Part shown: piece after piece, positions 45,889 to 54,764 of the stretch
Layout: the number at the start of each line of letters is the position of its first letter
Position numbering within the stretch: position 1 is the first letter of the stretch
The notes under the pieces: generated by a model
The model's input: the letters and a program-made list of their open reading frames with translations, nothing else
What the model was told of the DNA's origin: nothing
The model's database searches: none
Assembly: GCF_029011175.1 (NCBI RefSeq)
Contig: NZ_CP118946.1
Span: 372,001-436,000, forward strand
DNA from: Winkia neuii
GTDB taxonomy: Bacteria > Actinomycetota > Actinomycetes > Actinomycetales > Actinomycetaceae
Direction: 5' to 3'
Length of the DNA stretch: 64,000 nt
Program-made: the position numbers and the translations under genes

Positions 45889-46728
45889 ATGCACTCCATG
45901 CCTCGGCAATTGCAGCAATCGTTAGATGAAACCGACCGACTGCTGCAGGAACCGTGGCAGCTGGTAGTGGTAAAAAGAGGCAAGGCGGTAGGGTGGACGC
46001 CCGGCATCCACCAGTCCTTCCCGCTCGCCTCAGTAACCAAATTGCTCGCGTCGTGGGCATACTTGGTAGCGCTCGAAGCGGGAAAGATATCGCTTTCAGA
46101 TCCGCTAGGGCCAAAGGGGGCAACCCTCGAGCACGTCTTCTCGCACGCTTCCGGGTTGGCCATGGATTCAGATAAGGTGCTCTCTCCGGTTGGCACCCGG
46201 CGCATCTACTCGAACCGGAACATCGAAATCTTGGGCCAGGCAGTCTGCCAGAGCGTGGGAGCTGAAAACGCGGGGCAGTGGATCAAGCAGGCGGTACTGG
46301 AGCCGCTGCAAATGACCGAAACATCCGTGCCCGGATCGCCGGCGTATTCGGGAATATCAACCACTAATGACCTGACGCTGTTCCTGCGGGAACTGATGGA
46401 GCCCACCCTGATCAGCAAAGAAACCGCTGCAAATGCGATGCGCCCTCATTTTGATGGACTCAGCGGGGTGCTGCCCGGCTATGGCAGGCAAGACAACAAC
46501 CTGTGGGGGCTAGGATTTGAAATCCGGGGGCAGAAATCGCCGCACTGGACCGCGCCCTCAGCCTCTCAAAAAGTGTGTGGGCACTTCGGGCAATCCGGGT
46601 CGTTCCTATGGGTGGACCCGCAGCTGCAACTGGGGGCCGCCTTCATTGGAGCCAAGCCGTTTGGGAAGCAACATGTGCAGGCTTGGCCGGGCCTAAATGA
46701 GGCGATCCTGGCAGCCTACGCCGATTAG
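45889..46728 (+). CDS. Beta-lactamase-fold serine hydrolase
   Basis: A 279-residue protein of the beta-lactamase/DD-peptidase superfamily: SVTK near residue 48 (nucleophile Ser and Lys), YSNRN near 105, and an HFGQSG box near the C-terminus. No signal peptide is visible, so it may be cytoplasmic. It could be an esterase or amidase; the substrate is unknown. Its ATG is directly after the TetR stop, so the two are probably coexpressed and the hydrolase may be a target of the regulator. The stop overlaps the convergent Nudix gene by four bases. Confidence 0.82.
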   Translation: MHSMPRQLQQSLDETDRLLQEPWQLVVVKRGKAVGWTPGIHQSFPLASVTKLLASWAYLVALEAGKISLSDPLGPKGATLEHVFSHASGLAMDSDKVLSPVGTRRIYSNRNIEILGQAVCQSVGAENAGQWIKQAVLEPLQMTETSVPGSPAYSGISTTNDLTLFLRELMEPTLISKETAANAMRPHFDGLSGVLPGYGRQDNNLWGLGFEIRGQKSPHWTAPSASQKVCGHFGQSGSFLWVDPQLQLGAAFIGAKPFGKQHVQAWPGLNEAILAAYAD

Positions 46729-47348
46729 TCGAATAGGGTCTGCCACGCTGGTCCTTGAGCGCGGGCCTCGAAGCACATGCGGATCTGCGCGGGCGTGTTC
46801 TTGGAATCAGAGACCTGTGGCAGCTCATCCAGGCTGAAGTAACCGGACTTTGTAGTTTCGATGTTTGACTCGAAGCTGCCGCCCTCGTTGTGGCAAAGGA
46901 AAAATAGCTTCCACACCGAATAGGCAAACAGGGGTTGGTTGTGCTTGTTGCGATCTTGCACCGCCACCAGCTTGTAGGGGCGCACGCGCAGCCCCGCTTC
47001 CTCGGCTGCCTCTTTTGCCGTGTTCGAGGCCGGGGACTGCAAGATGTCAGCCCAGCCTCCCGGAAGGGACCACTGGCCGTCATTCTCACGCACCAAAAGG
47101 ATCTTGTCATCCCTAAATATTGCCGCGCGTGTATCCACCTTCGGAGTCTGATAGCCCGATTCGTTGCAGAACAGCTCTCGTGCCTTCTGCGTGGGAATAT
47201 CTGCCTGGTGAGCCACCATTTCGGCGGCTATTTCCCGCAGCTCTTGGTAGCGTGCGCGATCGAAGTTGTTATCCGTGTATGCCAAACCCGTTTGGGCTAA
47301 AGACTGAATGCGCATAGCCCACGAGAGCCAGCGTTCCACCTGCTGCAC
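46725..47348 (-). CDS. Nudix hydrolase with N-terminal NUDIX_N-like domain
   Basis: A 207-residue protein: about 60 residues of helical N-terminal domain, then a Nudix fold. In the Nudix box (GWADILQSPASNTAKEAAEEAG) the first conserved Glu is Gln and the Arg of REUXEE is Lys; the two metal-binding Glu residues (EE) remain. It probably hydrolyses a nucleotide or sugar diphosphate. It is close to xthA on the same strand and may act in nucleotide clean-up. The ATG at 47348 lies eight bases after the xthA stop, and AGGAGGAA is the ribosome site. Confidence 0.85.
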   Translation of the reverse strand: MQQVERWLSWAMRIQSLAQTGLAYTDNNFDRARYQELREIAAEMVAHQADIPTQKARELFCNESGYQTPKVDTRAAIFRDDKILLVRENDGQWSLPGGWADILQSPASNTAKEAAEEAGLRVRPYKLVAVQDRNKHNQPLFAYSVWKLFFLCHNEGGSFESNIETTKSGYFSLDELPQVSDSKNTPAQIRMCFEARAQGPAWQTLFD

Positions 47349-47356
47349 TGTTCCTC

Positions 47357-48130
47357 CTACAGGTCGAAGTCAACAATTACGGGCACGTGGTCAGAGGCGC
47401 CTTTGCCCTTGCGCTCTTCGCGGTCGATCTGCACGTTAGTGACCGCTTTATCGAGGGCGGCGGTGGCGTACATCCAGTCGATGCGCATGCCCTCGTTCTT
47501 GGGGAAGCGCAGTCGCCGGTAGTCCCAGTAGGTGTAGCCTTCCGCCCGGTCCCGGGTCACCTCTACCATCCCGAGGTCGGAAAAAGCGGCGAATGCTTCG
47601 CGTTCCGGAGCGGACACGTGCGTGGAGTCTTTGAAGACCTCCATGTCCCACACGTCCTTGTCTTCGGGGGCCACGTTCCAATCGCCCATTAGGGCCAGCC
47701 TATCCTGCCCCGACTCCAGCTGCGCGCTGGCAAAGTCTTTCAATCTAGCCAGCCAGTCCAGTTTGTACTGGTAGTGGGGGTCGTCCAAGGCTCGTCCGTG
47801 AGGCACGTACAGGGAGCCGATGCGTACCCCGGCGCAGGTGGCGAATATTGCCCGCGGTTCTACCTTGTCTTTGAAAGTAGGACAGTTCGGAAAAGACACC
47901 TGGACGTCCTGCGGTTCGCTGCGCGAGAGGATCGCCACCCCGTTCCACTGGCTGATGCCGGCAGCGCAAGAGTAGTAGCCGACCTCGGCAAAAGCGTCCG
48001 CGGGAAAGACCTCTTCCTTGCACTTGGTTTCTTGGATGGCAAGCACGTCCGCTTCGGAGCGATCCAAAAATGCCAGGACGCGGTCTAGTCGGGCTCTAAT
48101 AGAGTTCACATTCCAGGTTGCAATACGCAT
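47357..48130 (-). CDS. xthA: Exodeoxyribonuclease III (AP endonuclease)
   Basis: A 257-residue enzyme of the exonuclease III family: WNVNSIRARL at the start, QETKCKE with the metal-binding Glu, GDWNVAPEDKDV with the catalytic Asp and Asn, and SDHVPV with the catalytic His. It cuts DNA at abasic sites in base excision repair. The ATG at 48130 is the only reasonable start. It is divergent from pyrE (about 50 bases) and followed by the Nudix gene. Confidence 0.95.
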   Translation of the reverse strand: MRIATWNVNSIRARLDRVLAFLDRSEADVLAIQETKCKEEVFPADAFAEVGYYSCAAGISQWNGVAILSRSEPQDVQVSFPNCPTFKDKVEPRAIFATCAGVRIGSLYVPHGRALDDPHYQYKLDWLARLKDFASAQLESGQDRLALMGDWNVAPEDKDVWDMEVFKDSTHVSAPEREAFAAFSDLGMVEVTRDRAEGYTYWDYRRLRFPKNEGMRIDWMYATAALDKAVTNVQIDREERKGKGASDHVPVIVDFDL

Positions 48131-48180
48131 ACTTCTAAGCTATCGCACGGCCGGGCGCGCCAAGCCTGTAAAGTAGAGGC

Positions 48181-48747
48181 ATGTCTAACGATCCGCAGCA
48201 CAACAAACTTGCCGAACTAGTACGTGAACTGGCCGTTATTCGCGGGGAAGTTACCCTTGCCTCCGGCCTCAAATCTGATTTTTACGTGGACATGCGCAGA
48301 GCAACTTTGCACCACGAAGCAGCCCCTCTGATCGGGCACGTCATGCTGGACATGCTGGAAGAAGCCGGCATTTCCCCAGAAGATATTGACGCCGTTGGCG
48401 GACTCACTATGGGAGCCGACCCGGTTGCCACCGCGATCATGCACGCAGCCGCTTCCAGGGGCCTAGACGTGGACGCCTTCGTAGTGCGCAAGGCCGCCAA
48501 GGACCACGGCATGAAGCGCCGCATCGAAGGGCCGGACATTGCTGGCCGCAACGTGGTGGTGCTCGAAGATACCTCTACCACCGGCGGCTCCCCGCTGGAA
48601 GCCGCAAAAGCTGTTTCCGAGGCCGGCGCCAATATCCTGGCCGTCGCCGTTGTAGTAGACCGCGACACGGGTGCCAAGGAAAAGATCGAAGCGGCCGGGT
48701 ACAAGTACCTGCACGCCCTCTCGCTTTCGGATTTGGAGCTGGACTAA
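48181..48747 (+). CDS. pyrE: Orotate phosphoribosyltransferase
   Basis: A 188-residue enzyme of pyrimidine synthesis; it joins orotate and PRPP to give OMP. The PRPP motif VVVLEDTSTTGGSPLEA is intact. Other blocks: VTLASGLKSDFYVDMRRATLH at the N-terminus and VGGLTMGADPVATAIMHAA. The ATG at 48181 is the start. It abuts the SDR gene (start 48748), so they are probably cotranscribed with trmH. Confidence 0.95.
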   Translation: MSNDPQHNKLAELVRELAVIRGEVTLASGLKSDFYVDMRRATLHHEAAPLIGHVMLDMLEEAGISPEDIDAVGGLTMGADPVATAIMHAAASRGLDVDAFVVRKAAKDHGMKRRIEGPDIAGRNVVVLEDTSTTGGSPLEAAKAVSEAGANILAVAVVVDRDTGAKEKIEAAGYKYLHALSLSDLELD

Positions 48748-49506
48748 GTGGCAACAGCCCTAATCACCGGTGCCTCTTCGGGCATCGGTGAAGAGTTTGC
48801 CCGCCAACTAGCTGAACGTGGACACGACCTGGTGCTAGTGGCGCGCAACGAAACTAAATTGCGGCAGGTGGCGGCCGCCCTCGACTGGGTAAATGTCGAG
48901 GTGCTGCCCGCGGACCTGTCGAAAGCGGCAGACACGGATCGGGTCGCAGCCCGGCTCTCTCAGTCGGAGCGGCCCATCTCGCTGCTGGTAAACAACGCCG
49001 GCTTCGGCTTGGGGCAAGTGTTCGTCGAGGGCGACACGCAGCGCGAACTAGACGCGTTGAACGTGATGGTGCGTGCGGTCATGGTGTTATCCCAGGCTGC
49101 AGCGCGCGCTATGAAGGCGCGCCACCACGGCGCCATAGTCAACATTTCCTCGGTGGCTTCCTGGACGGCAGGGGGCACCTACGCTGCCCACAAGACCTGG
49201 GTGAACGTCTTCTCGGAAGCACTTGCCAGTGAACTGAAGGGGAGCGGGGTCACGGTCACCTCCGTGCGGCCGGGCACCACCGCCACCGAATTCTTTGACA
49301 AGATCGGTTTCGACTTCGCCTCTCTGCCAACGATTGCTCGGATCAGCCCACAACAGGTCGTAGCCGAAGCTATGCGTGGGGTTAGCGCAGGAAAGGTCGA
49401 GGTCGTACCTTCCTTTACGTACAAGGTGGTCGACGCCCTCACCCACATCAGCCCCCGCCCCCTAATCAGGCTCATCACCGGACGATCCAGCTGGAGGATC
49501 AGATAG
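48748..49506 (+). CDS. Short-chain dehydrogenase/reductase
   Basis: A 252-residue oxidoreductase. Cofactor motif TGASSGIG near residue 7, NNAGFG, Ser in NISSVAS, and the catalytic Tyr and Lys in TYAAHK. An Arg-containing LVARNETKL loop suggests NADPH. The substrate is unknown. The GTG start is directly after the pyrE stop, and the stop overlaps the trmH start by one base, so it lies in the pyrE-SDR-trmH operon. Confidence 0.9.
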   Translation: MATALITGASSGIGEEFARQLAERGHDLVLVARNETKLRQVAAALDWVNVEVLPADLSKAADTDRVAARLSQSERPISLLVNNAGFGLGQVFVEGDTQRELDALNVMVRAVMVLSQAAARAMKARHHGAIVNISSVASWTAGGTYAAHKTWVNVFSEALASELKGSGVTVTSVRPGTTATEFFDKIGFDFASLPTIARISPQQVVAEAMRGVSAGKVEVVPSFTYKVVDALTHISPRPLIRLITGRSSWRIR

Positions 49507-50147
49507 TGGCAGAAGAACGTATTGATTCCCGCGAGGTCGGGGTAGGCCCTTACCCCGGAGGGAAGAAGGCATGGCCGGACGATCCGCGATTGGATCCGAC
49601 CCTGCTCGAATATGGTGACCGGCGAAACGTCTCAGATAAATACCGGTATTGGAAGCTGGATGCCATTGTTGCTGATCTGGATCAGTCGCGATCCTCGCTT
49701 GAAGTGGCCATCGAGAACCTGGACCACGATTTCAACATCGGCTCCATTGTGCGCAGCGCCAACGCCTTCAATGCCCAAGCGGTGCACATCGTTGGCAAGA
49801 AGCGTTGGAACCGGCGCGGAGCAATGGTCACCGACCGGTACCTGCACGTAGACAACCTGGCCACGCCAGAAGAATTTGTTAGCCGGATGCAAGAACGCGG
49901 CAAACTAATCATCGGCATTGACAATGTTCCCGGCTCCACCCCAATCGAAGAGGTGGAACTACCGCGTGAGTGCGTGCTAGTTTTCGGCTCCGAATCAGAA
50001 GGACTAAGCGAGCCGATGCGAGCCTCTTGCAGCGCAATTCACCACATCACCCAGTACGGTTCCACCCGCTCCATAAACGTGGGTGCTGCCGCCGCGGTCG
50101 CAATGTGGGCATGGGCCAGAGTGCACCTTAGCCGCCCTACCGGTTAG
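49506..50147 (+). CDS. TrmH (SpoU) family RNA methyltransferase
   Basis: A 213-residue SPOUT enzyme: motif I NLDHDFNIGSIVRSANAF, motif II VFGSESEGLS, and motif III STRSINVGAAAAVAMW. It methylates a ribose 2'-OH in tRNA or rRNA, using S-adenosylmethionine. The first 50 residues are a short extension. The GTG start overlaps the SDR stop by one base. The target cannot be told from sequence. Confidence 0.92.
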   Translation: MAEERIDSREVGVGPYPGGKKAWPDDPRLDPTLLEYGDRRNVSDKYRYWKLDAIVADLDQSRSSLEVAIENLDHDFNIGSIVRSANAFNAQAVHIVGKKRWNRRGAMVTDRYLHVDNLATPEEFVSRMQERGKLIIGIDNVPGSTPIEEVELPRECVLVFGSESEGLSEPMRASCSAIHHITQYGSTRSINVGAAAAVAMWAWARVHLSRPTG

Positions 50148-50202
50148 CTACAGGCGAATATTGGGCTAAATTGGGACTTTGGCACTCGGAAAAAAATGTG
50201 AA

Positions 50203-50223
50203 ACAGGGTAAATTTATCCCTGT
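50203..50223. promoter_or_regulatory. Palindrome upstream of fba
   Basis: ACAGGG, nine bases including TAAATTTA, then CCCTGT. It lies 28 bases before the fba start. It may be a repressor site or the end of a short hairpin; the layout resembles an operator. No regulator is adjacent. Confidence 0.45.
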
Positions 50224-50251
50224 AGCGATCCTCTAGTTAAAGGAGATACCT

Positions 50252-51277
50252 GTGGCAATCGCAACCCCAGAGGTCTACGCCGAAATGCTGGACCGGGCAA
50301 AGGAACAGAAGTTCGCGTACCCGGCAATCAACGTAACCTCTTCCCAGACCCTAACTGCTGCCCTGCGTGGATTCGAGGAAGCCGAATCTGACGGCATCAT
50401 CCAGGTTTCCGTAGGTGGTGCCGAATACTTCTCTGGTTCTACCAAGAAGGATCGCGTTGCCGGCTCGCTGGCAATGGTTGCTTACGCCCGTGAGGTCGCC
50501 AAGAACTACAACGTCACCGTTGCGCTGCACACCGACCACTGCGCCAAGCAGAACATCGACTCTTGGGTACGTCCGCTGCTAGAGCTGGAGGCCGAAGAGG
50601 TCAAGGCTGGCCGCGATCCGTTCTTCCAGTCGCACATGTGGGACGGCTCCTCCGTTCCGCTCGACGAGAACCTGAAGATTGGCCAGGAGCTGCTGGAGCT
50701 GTCCCAGAAGGCCAACACCATCCTGGAAGTTGAAATCGGCGTTGTCGGCGGCGAAGAAGACGGCATCAAGGGCGAAATTAACGAGAAGCTGTACACCACC
50801 ACCGAAGATGGCATCAAGACCGTCGAGGCTCTTGGCCTAGGTGAAAAGGGCCGTTACATGACTGCTCTTACCTTCGGTAACGTTCACGGCGCATACAAGC
50901 CCGGCTTCGTGAAGCTGCGTCCGGAAATCCTGGGCACCATCCAGGAAGAGGTCGGCGCCAAGTTCAACGCTGGCGATCGTCCATTCGACCTAGTAATGCA
51001 CGGCGGCTCCGGCTCCACTGCCGAAGAAATCGCCACCGCTGTAAAGAACGGCGTCATCAAGATGAACGTCGACACCGACACCCAGTACGCCTTCACCCGT
51101 CCGGTTGCTGCCTGGATGATGGAGAACTACTCCGGCGTCCTGAAGATCGACGGCGAGGTAGGCGTCAAGAAGCAGTACGATCCCCGTTCTTGGGGCAAGG
51201 CTGCTGAAGCTGGCATGGCTGCACGCGTTGTCGAGGCCTGTGAACGACTCGGCTCCAAGGGCACCAAGATGAAGTAA
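50252..51277 (+). CDS. fba: Fructose-bisphosphate aldolase, class II
   Basis: A 341-residue zinc aldolase of glycolysis and gluconeogenesis. Active-site zinc ligand block VALHTDHCAKQ, glycine-rich GGEEDGIKGEINEKLYTT, then VHGAYKPG, LVMHGGSGSTAEEI and GVIKMNVDTDTQYAF. It splits fructose 1,6-bisphosphate into two trioses. The GTG start at 50252 follows AAAGGAGAT. Codon use is strongly biased, as for highly expressed genes. A hairpin follows, then glycerate kinase. Confidence 0.96.
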   Translation: MAIATPEVYAEMLDRAKEQKFAYPAINVTSSQTLTAALRGFEEAESDGIIQVSVGGAEYFSGSTKKDRVAGSLAMVAYAREVAKNYNVTVALHTDHCAKQNIDSWVRPLLELEAEEVKAGRDPFFQSHMWDGSSVPLDENLKIGQELLELSQKANTILEVEIGVVGGEEDGIKGEINEKLYTTTEDGIKTVEALGLGEKGRYMTALTFGNVHGAYKPGFVKLRPEILGTIQEEVGAKFNAGDRPFDLVMHGGSGSTAEEIATAVKNGVIKMNVDTDTQYAFTRPVAAWMMENYSGVLKIDGEVGVKKQYDPRSWGKAAEAGMAARVVEACERLGSKGTKMK

Positions 51278-51293
51278 ATCCTGCGCGGATTTG

Positions 51294-51323
51294 TGGGGCT
51301 GGCGCCAAAGAGCGCCGGCCCCA
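51294..51323 (+). terminator. Terminator of fba
   Basis: TGGGGCTGGCGC and GCGCCGGCCCCA form a 12-bp stem with one G-T pair, followed by TTTT. Partial read-through into glycerate kinase is possible. Confidence 0.82.
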
Positions 51324-51342
51324 TTTTCGTTGGAGAAAAATC

Positions 51343-52461
51343 ATGAGGGTTGTACTTGCACCAGATTCATTTAAGGAATGCCTGAGCGCCGCCAAGGTGG
51401 CCGCCGCAATGGAGTGGGGAGTCCGCGAAGTGGCACCCGAGGCAGATTGCACTTTGGTTCCCATGGCAGACGGAGGCGAAGGCACGGCCTCGGCAGTTGT
51501 TGCAGCGTTGGGTGGATACTGGCAGGAATTGCAGGTGCACGGCCCAATGGGCACTTCCGTAGGTGCTCGTTTTGGCAAAGTCGGGCAGGCGGGAGTCTTT
51601 GAGGTGGCGTCTGCTGTGGGATTGGGCCTGGTAGCCCCTGCTAGGCGGGACATTTGGTCGGCCTCTTCCAGAGGGGCAGGGCAGACACTGCGAGCGATGG
51701 CATCGATGGGCATACATCGAGCACTGATTGGCCTGGGCGGATCTGCTACAAACGATGGCGGGATCGGACTCCTGGCAGGGCTGGGAGCACAATTCTTTGA
51801 TCAGAACGGACATGCCGTAGAGCCGCTAGTAAAGAATATTCCGCAAATTACGCAGCTGGCCCTGGAACCTGCTCTGCAGACTGTGGCGGCAATGGAACTT
51901 ACCGTAGCTAGCGACGTAACTAACCCGCTATGCGGCCGCGAGGGCGCTTCCGCGATTTTCGGCCCGCAAAAAGGGGCCACCCAATCTGACATCGAAGACT
52001 TGGATCGCACTCTGGCGTATTGGGGAAGGCTGCTGGAACAGGTTACCGGCAAAGAACTGATTGATCTTCCCGGGGCAGGGGCAGCAGGGGGCATGGGGGT
52101 TGCCCTCCTTGCTCTGGGTGCCCAGCTACGACCCGGAGTGCAGGCGGTCGGAGAAGCCGTGGGCCTGCCGGAAAAAATCCGGGGAGCAGACCTGGTCTTT
52201 ACTGGCGAGGGCAAGATTGACGGGCAAACTCGTTACGGGAAAACCCCATATGGGGTAGCGCAGATGGCTGCAGAACAGCACGTGCCAACCATCGCGGTGG
52301 CGGGCAGGGTTGGGTCCGACGCGGAGGAACTGGTGCCGCACCCGTTTGCAGCGGTTGTGCCTACCCTGTTTGCCCCAATGTCGCTTGAGGAAGCAAAGAA
52401 GAGTGCCGCCAAAAACATTGCGAGCACCGTCGCGAATTGTCTGCGCCTAAAGCTGCTGTAG
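51343..52461 (+). CDS. Glycerate 2-kinase
   Basis: A 372-residue kinase of the GarK/GlxK type: VVLAPDSFKECLSA, PMADGGEGTASAV, then GLGGSATNDGGIGLLAGLGA, GAAGGMGVAL and VFTGEGKIDGQT. It phosphorylates glycerate, in this class usually at position 2, feeding glycolysis. The ATG at 51343 follows GGAGAAA. It starts just after the fba terminator. The stop overlaps the convergent kinase gene by 15 bases. Confidence 0.93.
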   Translation: MRVVLAPDSFKECLSAAKVAAAMEWGVREVAPEADCTLVPMADGGEGTASAVVAALGGYWQELQVHGPMGTSVGARFGKVGQAGVFEVASAVGLGLVAPARRDIWSASSRGAGQTLRAMASMGIHRALIGLGGSATNDGGIGLLAGLGAQFFDQNGHAVEPLVKNIPQITQLALEPALQTVAAMELTVASDVTNPLCGREGASAIFGPQKGATQSDIEDLDRTLAYWGRLLEQVTGKELIDLPGAGAAGGMGVALLALGAQLRPGVQAVGEAVGLPEKIRGADLVFTGEGKIDGQTRYGKTPYGVAQMAAEQHVPTIAVAGRVGSDAEELVPHPFAAVVPTLFAPMSLEEAKKSAAKNIASTVANCLRLKLL

Positions 52462-53352
52462 ATACGCCTCGATTTGTGCCCGGCTGGGGGAGGTGGCAGG
52501 GCCTGCTTTGGTGACGGTCAGTGCGCCGGCCACATTCGCGCGCCTTACTGCCTGAACCGTGTCCAGGCCAGCTAACAGGGAAGAACAAAAGACTCCCGCG
52601 TGGGCGTCTCCGGCCCCATTGGAGTCGACGGGACTTACCACGGGCGTTGCCACGTGCTTGGGTGGATCCGAGGACGGCCAATAGATAGTGGTGCCCGCGG
52701 CTCCAGCCCGAGCCAGCACGGTTACGTGGAATTGTCTAGCGAGGGCGGCTCCAGCCATAGCCGTGGAGTATTCGAGCAACGCTAATTCGCGTTCGTTCAC
52801 GCTGACTACACTGCACAGGCCAAGCACCTTATCGAGGGCGGCAATGTCGCCTACCACGGGACTGACATCTAATACGATCTGCTTGGCCTTGACCGTGGGC
52901 AACCACTGCAATAGTGCCGCGCTGTTTTGGGGGTGAACGAAGGAATACCCGGAAAGATAGATTACGTCTTCGGAAGATAGCGGCACCTGCGCCAGCAGCT
53001 GAGCGGTTAGCTGCGCTTCGGCGCCCACCGTAGAGACGAAGGTTCTTTCTGCCTGTGCATCCGTCATGGCAATGCAAAAACCAGTGTCTTGATCGGGAAT
53101 GGGCGGCAGGGCTAGATGGACGCCCTCGGCCTGCATTGCGCTGCGCACTAGGTCCCCAAAGAAGCCCGTGCCACAGGTCCCGGCATAGACTACCTCGGCG
53201 CCGTCGCGAGCTGCCGCTGCCATGACGTTGAAACCGCCGCCAGCTGCAAAGTTGTGTGAATCTACGAAGACGTCCTCGCCTGCCTTAGGTACCCTGGCGA
53301 GGGACATTGTGAGGTCTACAATCGCCTGGCCGGTATGGATCAGTCGCGCCAT
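52447..53352 (-). CDS. PfkB family carbohydrate kinase
   Basis: A 301-residue sugar or nucleoside kinase. GGGFNVMAAAARDGAEV and the C-terminal SNGAGDAHAGVF (anion hole and catalytic Asp) are typical of PfkB. The exact substrate is unknown. The ATG at 53352 shares one base with the NCS1 stop. With the permease and the ADP-ribosylglycohydrolase it forms a three-gene operon like E. coli yegTUV, where the kinase (YegV) and the hydrolase (YegU) accompany a nucleoside transporter; so a nucleoside or ribose substrate is likely. Confidence 0.9.
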   Translation of the reverse strand: MARLIHTGQAIVDLTMSLARVPKAGEDVFVDSHNFAAGGGFNVMAAAARDGAEVVYAGTCGTGFFGDLVRSAMQAEGVHLALPPIPDQDTGFCIAMTDAQAERTFVSTVGAEAQLTAQLLAQVPLSSEDVIYLSGYSFVHPQNSAALLQWLPTVKAKQIVLDVSPVVGDIAALDKVLGLCSVVSVNERELALLEYSTAMAGAALARQFHVTVLARAGAAGTTIYWPSSDPPKHVATPVVSPVDSNGAGDAHAGVFCSSLLAGLDTVQAVRRANVAGALTVTKAGPATSPSRAQIEAYLQQL

Positions 53353-54764
53353 CAGAATCGCCTCCTAGCAAGAGGGGCGTAGCAGGCTGCGGCAAGTACC
53401 AAGGTTACTAGCCAAGCCAACCCTGCCTGACCAATCCAGGTGGAATAGGCCGGTCCCGTAAATATGGGCGTCGACCCGTCGGTTACCTGAATGAATAGTG
53501 AACCAATTCCGATGGCAAGCAGCCAGGGAAGAAGTGCTGCCCACCTGATCCCGCCGGTGTAAAAGTACTTGCCTCCTGCCGAAAGGTCTAGCAGGTCAGG
53601 GCCGCTGTAGCTGTTCCGGAAGCACATGTCCACCAAGAAGATGCCGATCCACGCGGCAATGGGAATCGCCAGCACGGAAATGAAGGCAACAAATGGCCCG
53701 TAAAAACCCTGCGCCACAAGCAGAAACAGGATGGATCCTGAAGTGGTAGCGACCACGTCAACTAGCACTGCCCACACGCGGGGAATGCGGATGCCGAGGG
53801 TGAGGGTAGTAAGCCCGGCTGAATAAACCGACAGGTGATTAGAGAGCAAAAGGCCGACAATCGAAACCAGTAGGTAGGTAGCTGCCATCGGCTCGGGCAG
53901 AGTTTGCCGAATAGCCTCCATCGGGTTGGGGGATGCAAGCACCTGCTGGTTAGAACCGCCAATGAGGGCACCCATGCCGATCATGATGACCAGCGGGATG
54001 CCGGCACCCGCGGCGGCAGAAAGTACGAGGGCGCCCCCTGTCACCGAGGGACGCTGGTAGCGGGCCATATCGGCGCCGGAGTTAGCCCAGCCAATGCCCG
54101 TCCCAGCGGCAATGATGCCTATTCCCGTGAGCACTTCGGCAAGGCCGGCACCGGGCTTTGTTCCCAGCGCAGAGAAATTCACTCGGACCAATAAAAAGGC
54201 TGCCACCAGCAGGTTTAAGGCTCCGAATATCCAAGTCGCCCATTTTTGCACCACCAAGATAGCGGCGTGGCCCAGTCCAGCCGCCGCGACCGTCAGGGCG
54301 ACAAAACCAACAGCTCCAACCACTGCAATGACAGGTGCCTTTGCCGCCGTGCCGGCAGTGCCAAAGCAGTAGGAGCAGAAAGTCACGAACGCCAGTGCCG
54401 CCGTCGCAGTATTGACTGTTTCCCAGCCCAATCGCGAGAGCAGGGAGATGAACGTGGGCCCAATGTTGCCCAGGGTGCCGAACATCGCCCTGGACAATGT
54501 GAGCGACGGCGCCCCACCATTCCTGCCAGCTACCGAAATGATGCCCACGACGGCAAAAGAACCCACTGACCCGACGGTGGCCGCAAAGAGAGCCTGCGGA
54601 ATACTAAGTCCGAGGGCGATCAGCGAAACTCCCAGGGGAAGGCCGAGCACTGAAATATTCGCCGCGAACCACACCCAGAACAATTCCAGCGGGTTGCCGC
54701 CACGCTCGCTGGCAGGAACCGGTTCGATGCCTCGCTGCTCGTAGGAAGTAAGACGGCGGCCCAT
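53352..54764 (-). CDS. NCS1-type purine/cytosine permease
   Basis: The 470-residue product has about 12 hydrophobic helices and opens with the NCS1 element (ERGGNPLELFWVWFAANIS, then GLPLGVSLIALGLS). This family imports nucleobases, cytosine, hydantoins or nucleosides with a cation. Its start shares one base with the upstream hydrolase stop, and its stop with the kinase start. It probably brings in the substrate for the two enzymes. The substrate is not known. Confidence 0.9.
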   Translation of the reverse strand: MGRRLTSYEQRGIEPVPASERGGNPLELFWVWFAANISVLGLPLGVSLIALGLSIPQALFAATVGSVGSFAVVGIISVAGRNGGAPSLTLSRAMFGTLGNIGPTFISLLSRLGWETVNTATAALAFVTFCSYCFGTAGTAAKAPVIAVVGAVGFVALTVAAAGLGHAAILVVQKWATWIFGALNLLVAAFLLVRVNFSALGTKPGAGLAEVLTGIGIIAAGTGIGWANSGADMARYQRPSVTGGALVLSAAAGAGIPLVIMIGMGALIGGSNQQVLASPNPMEAIRQTLPEPMAATYLLVSIVGLLLSNHLSVYSAGLTTLTLGIRIPRVWAVLVDVVATTSGSILFLLVAQGFYGPFVAFISVLAIPIAAWIGIFLVDMCFRNSYSGPDLLDLSAGGKYFYTGGIRWAALLPWLLAIGIGSLFIQVTDGSTPIFTGPAYSTWIGQAGLAWLVTLVLAAACYAPLARRRF

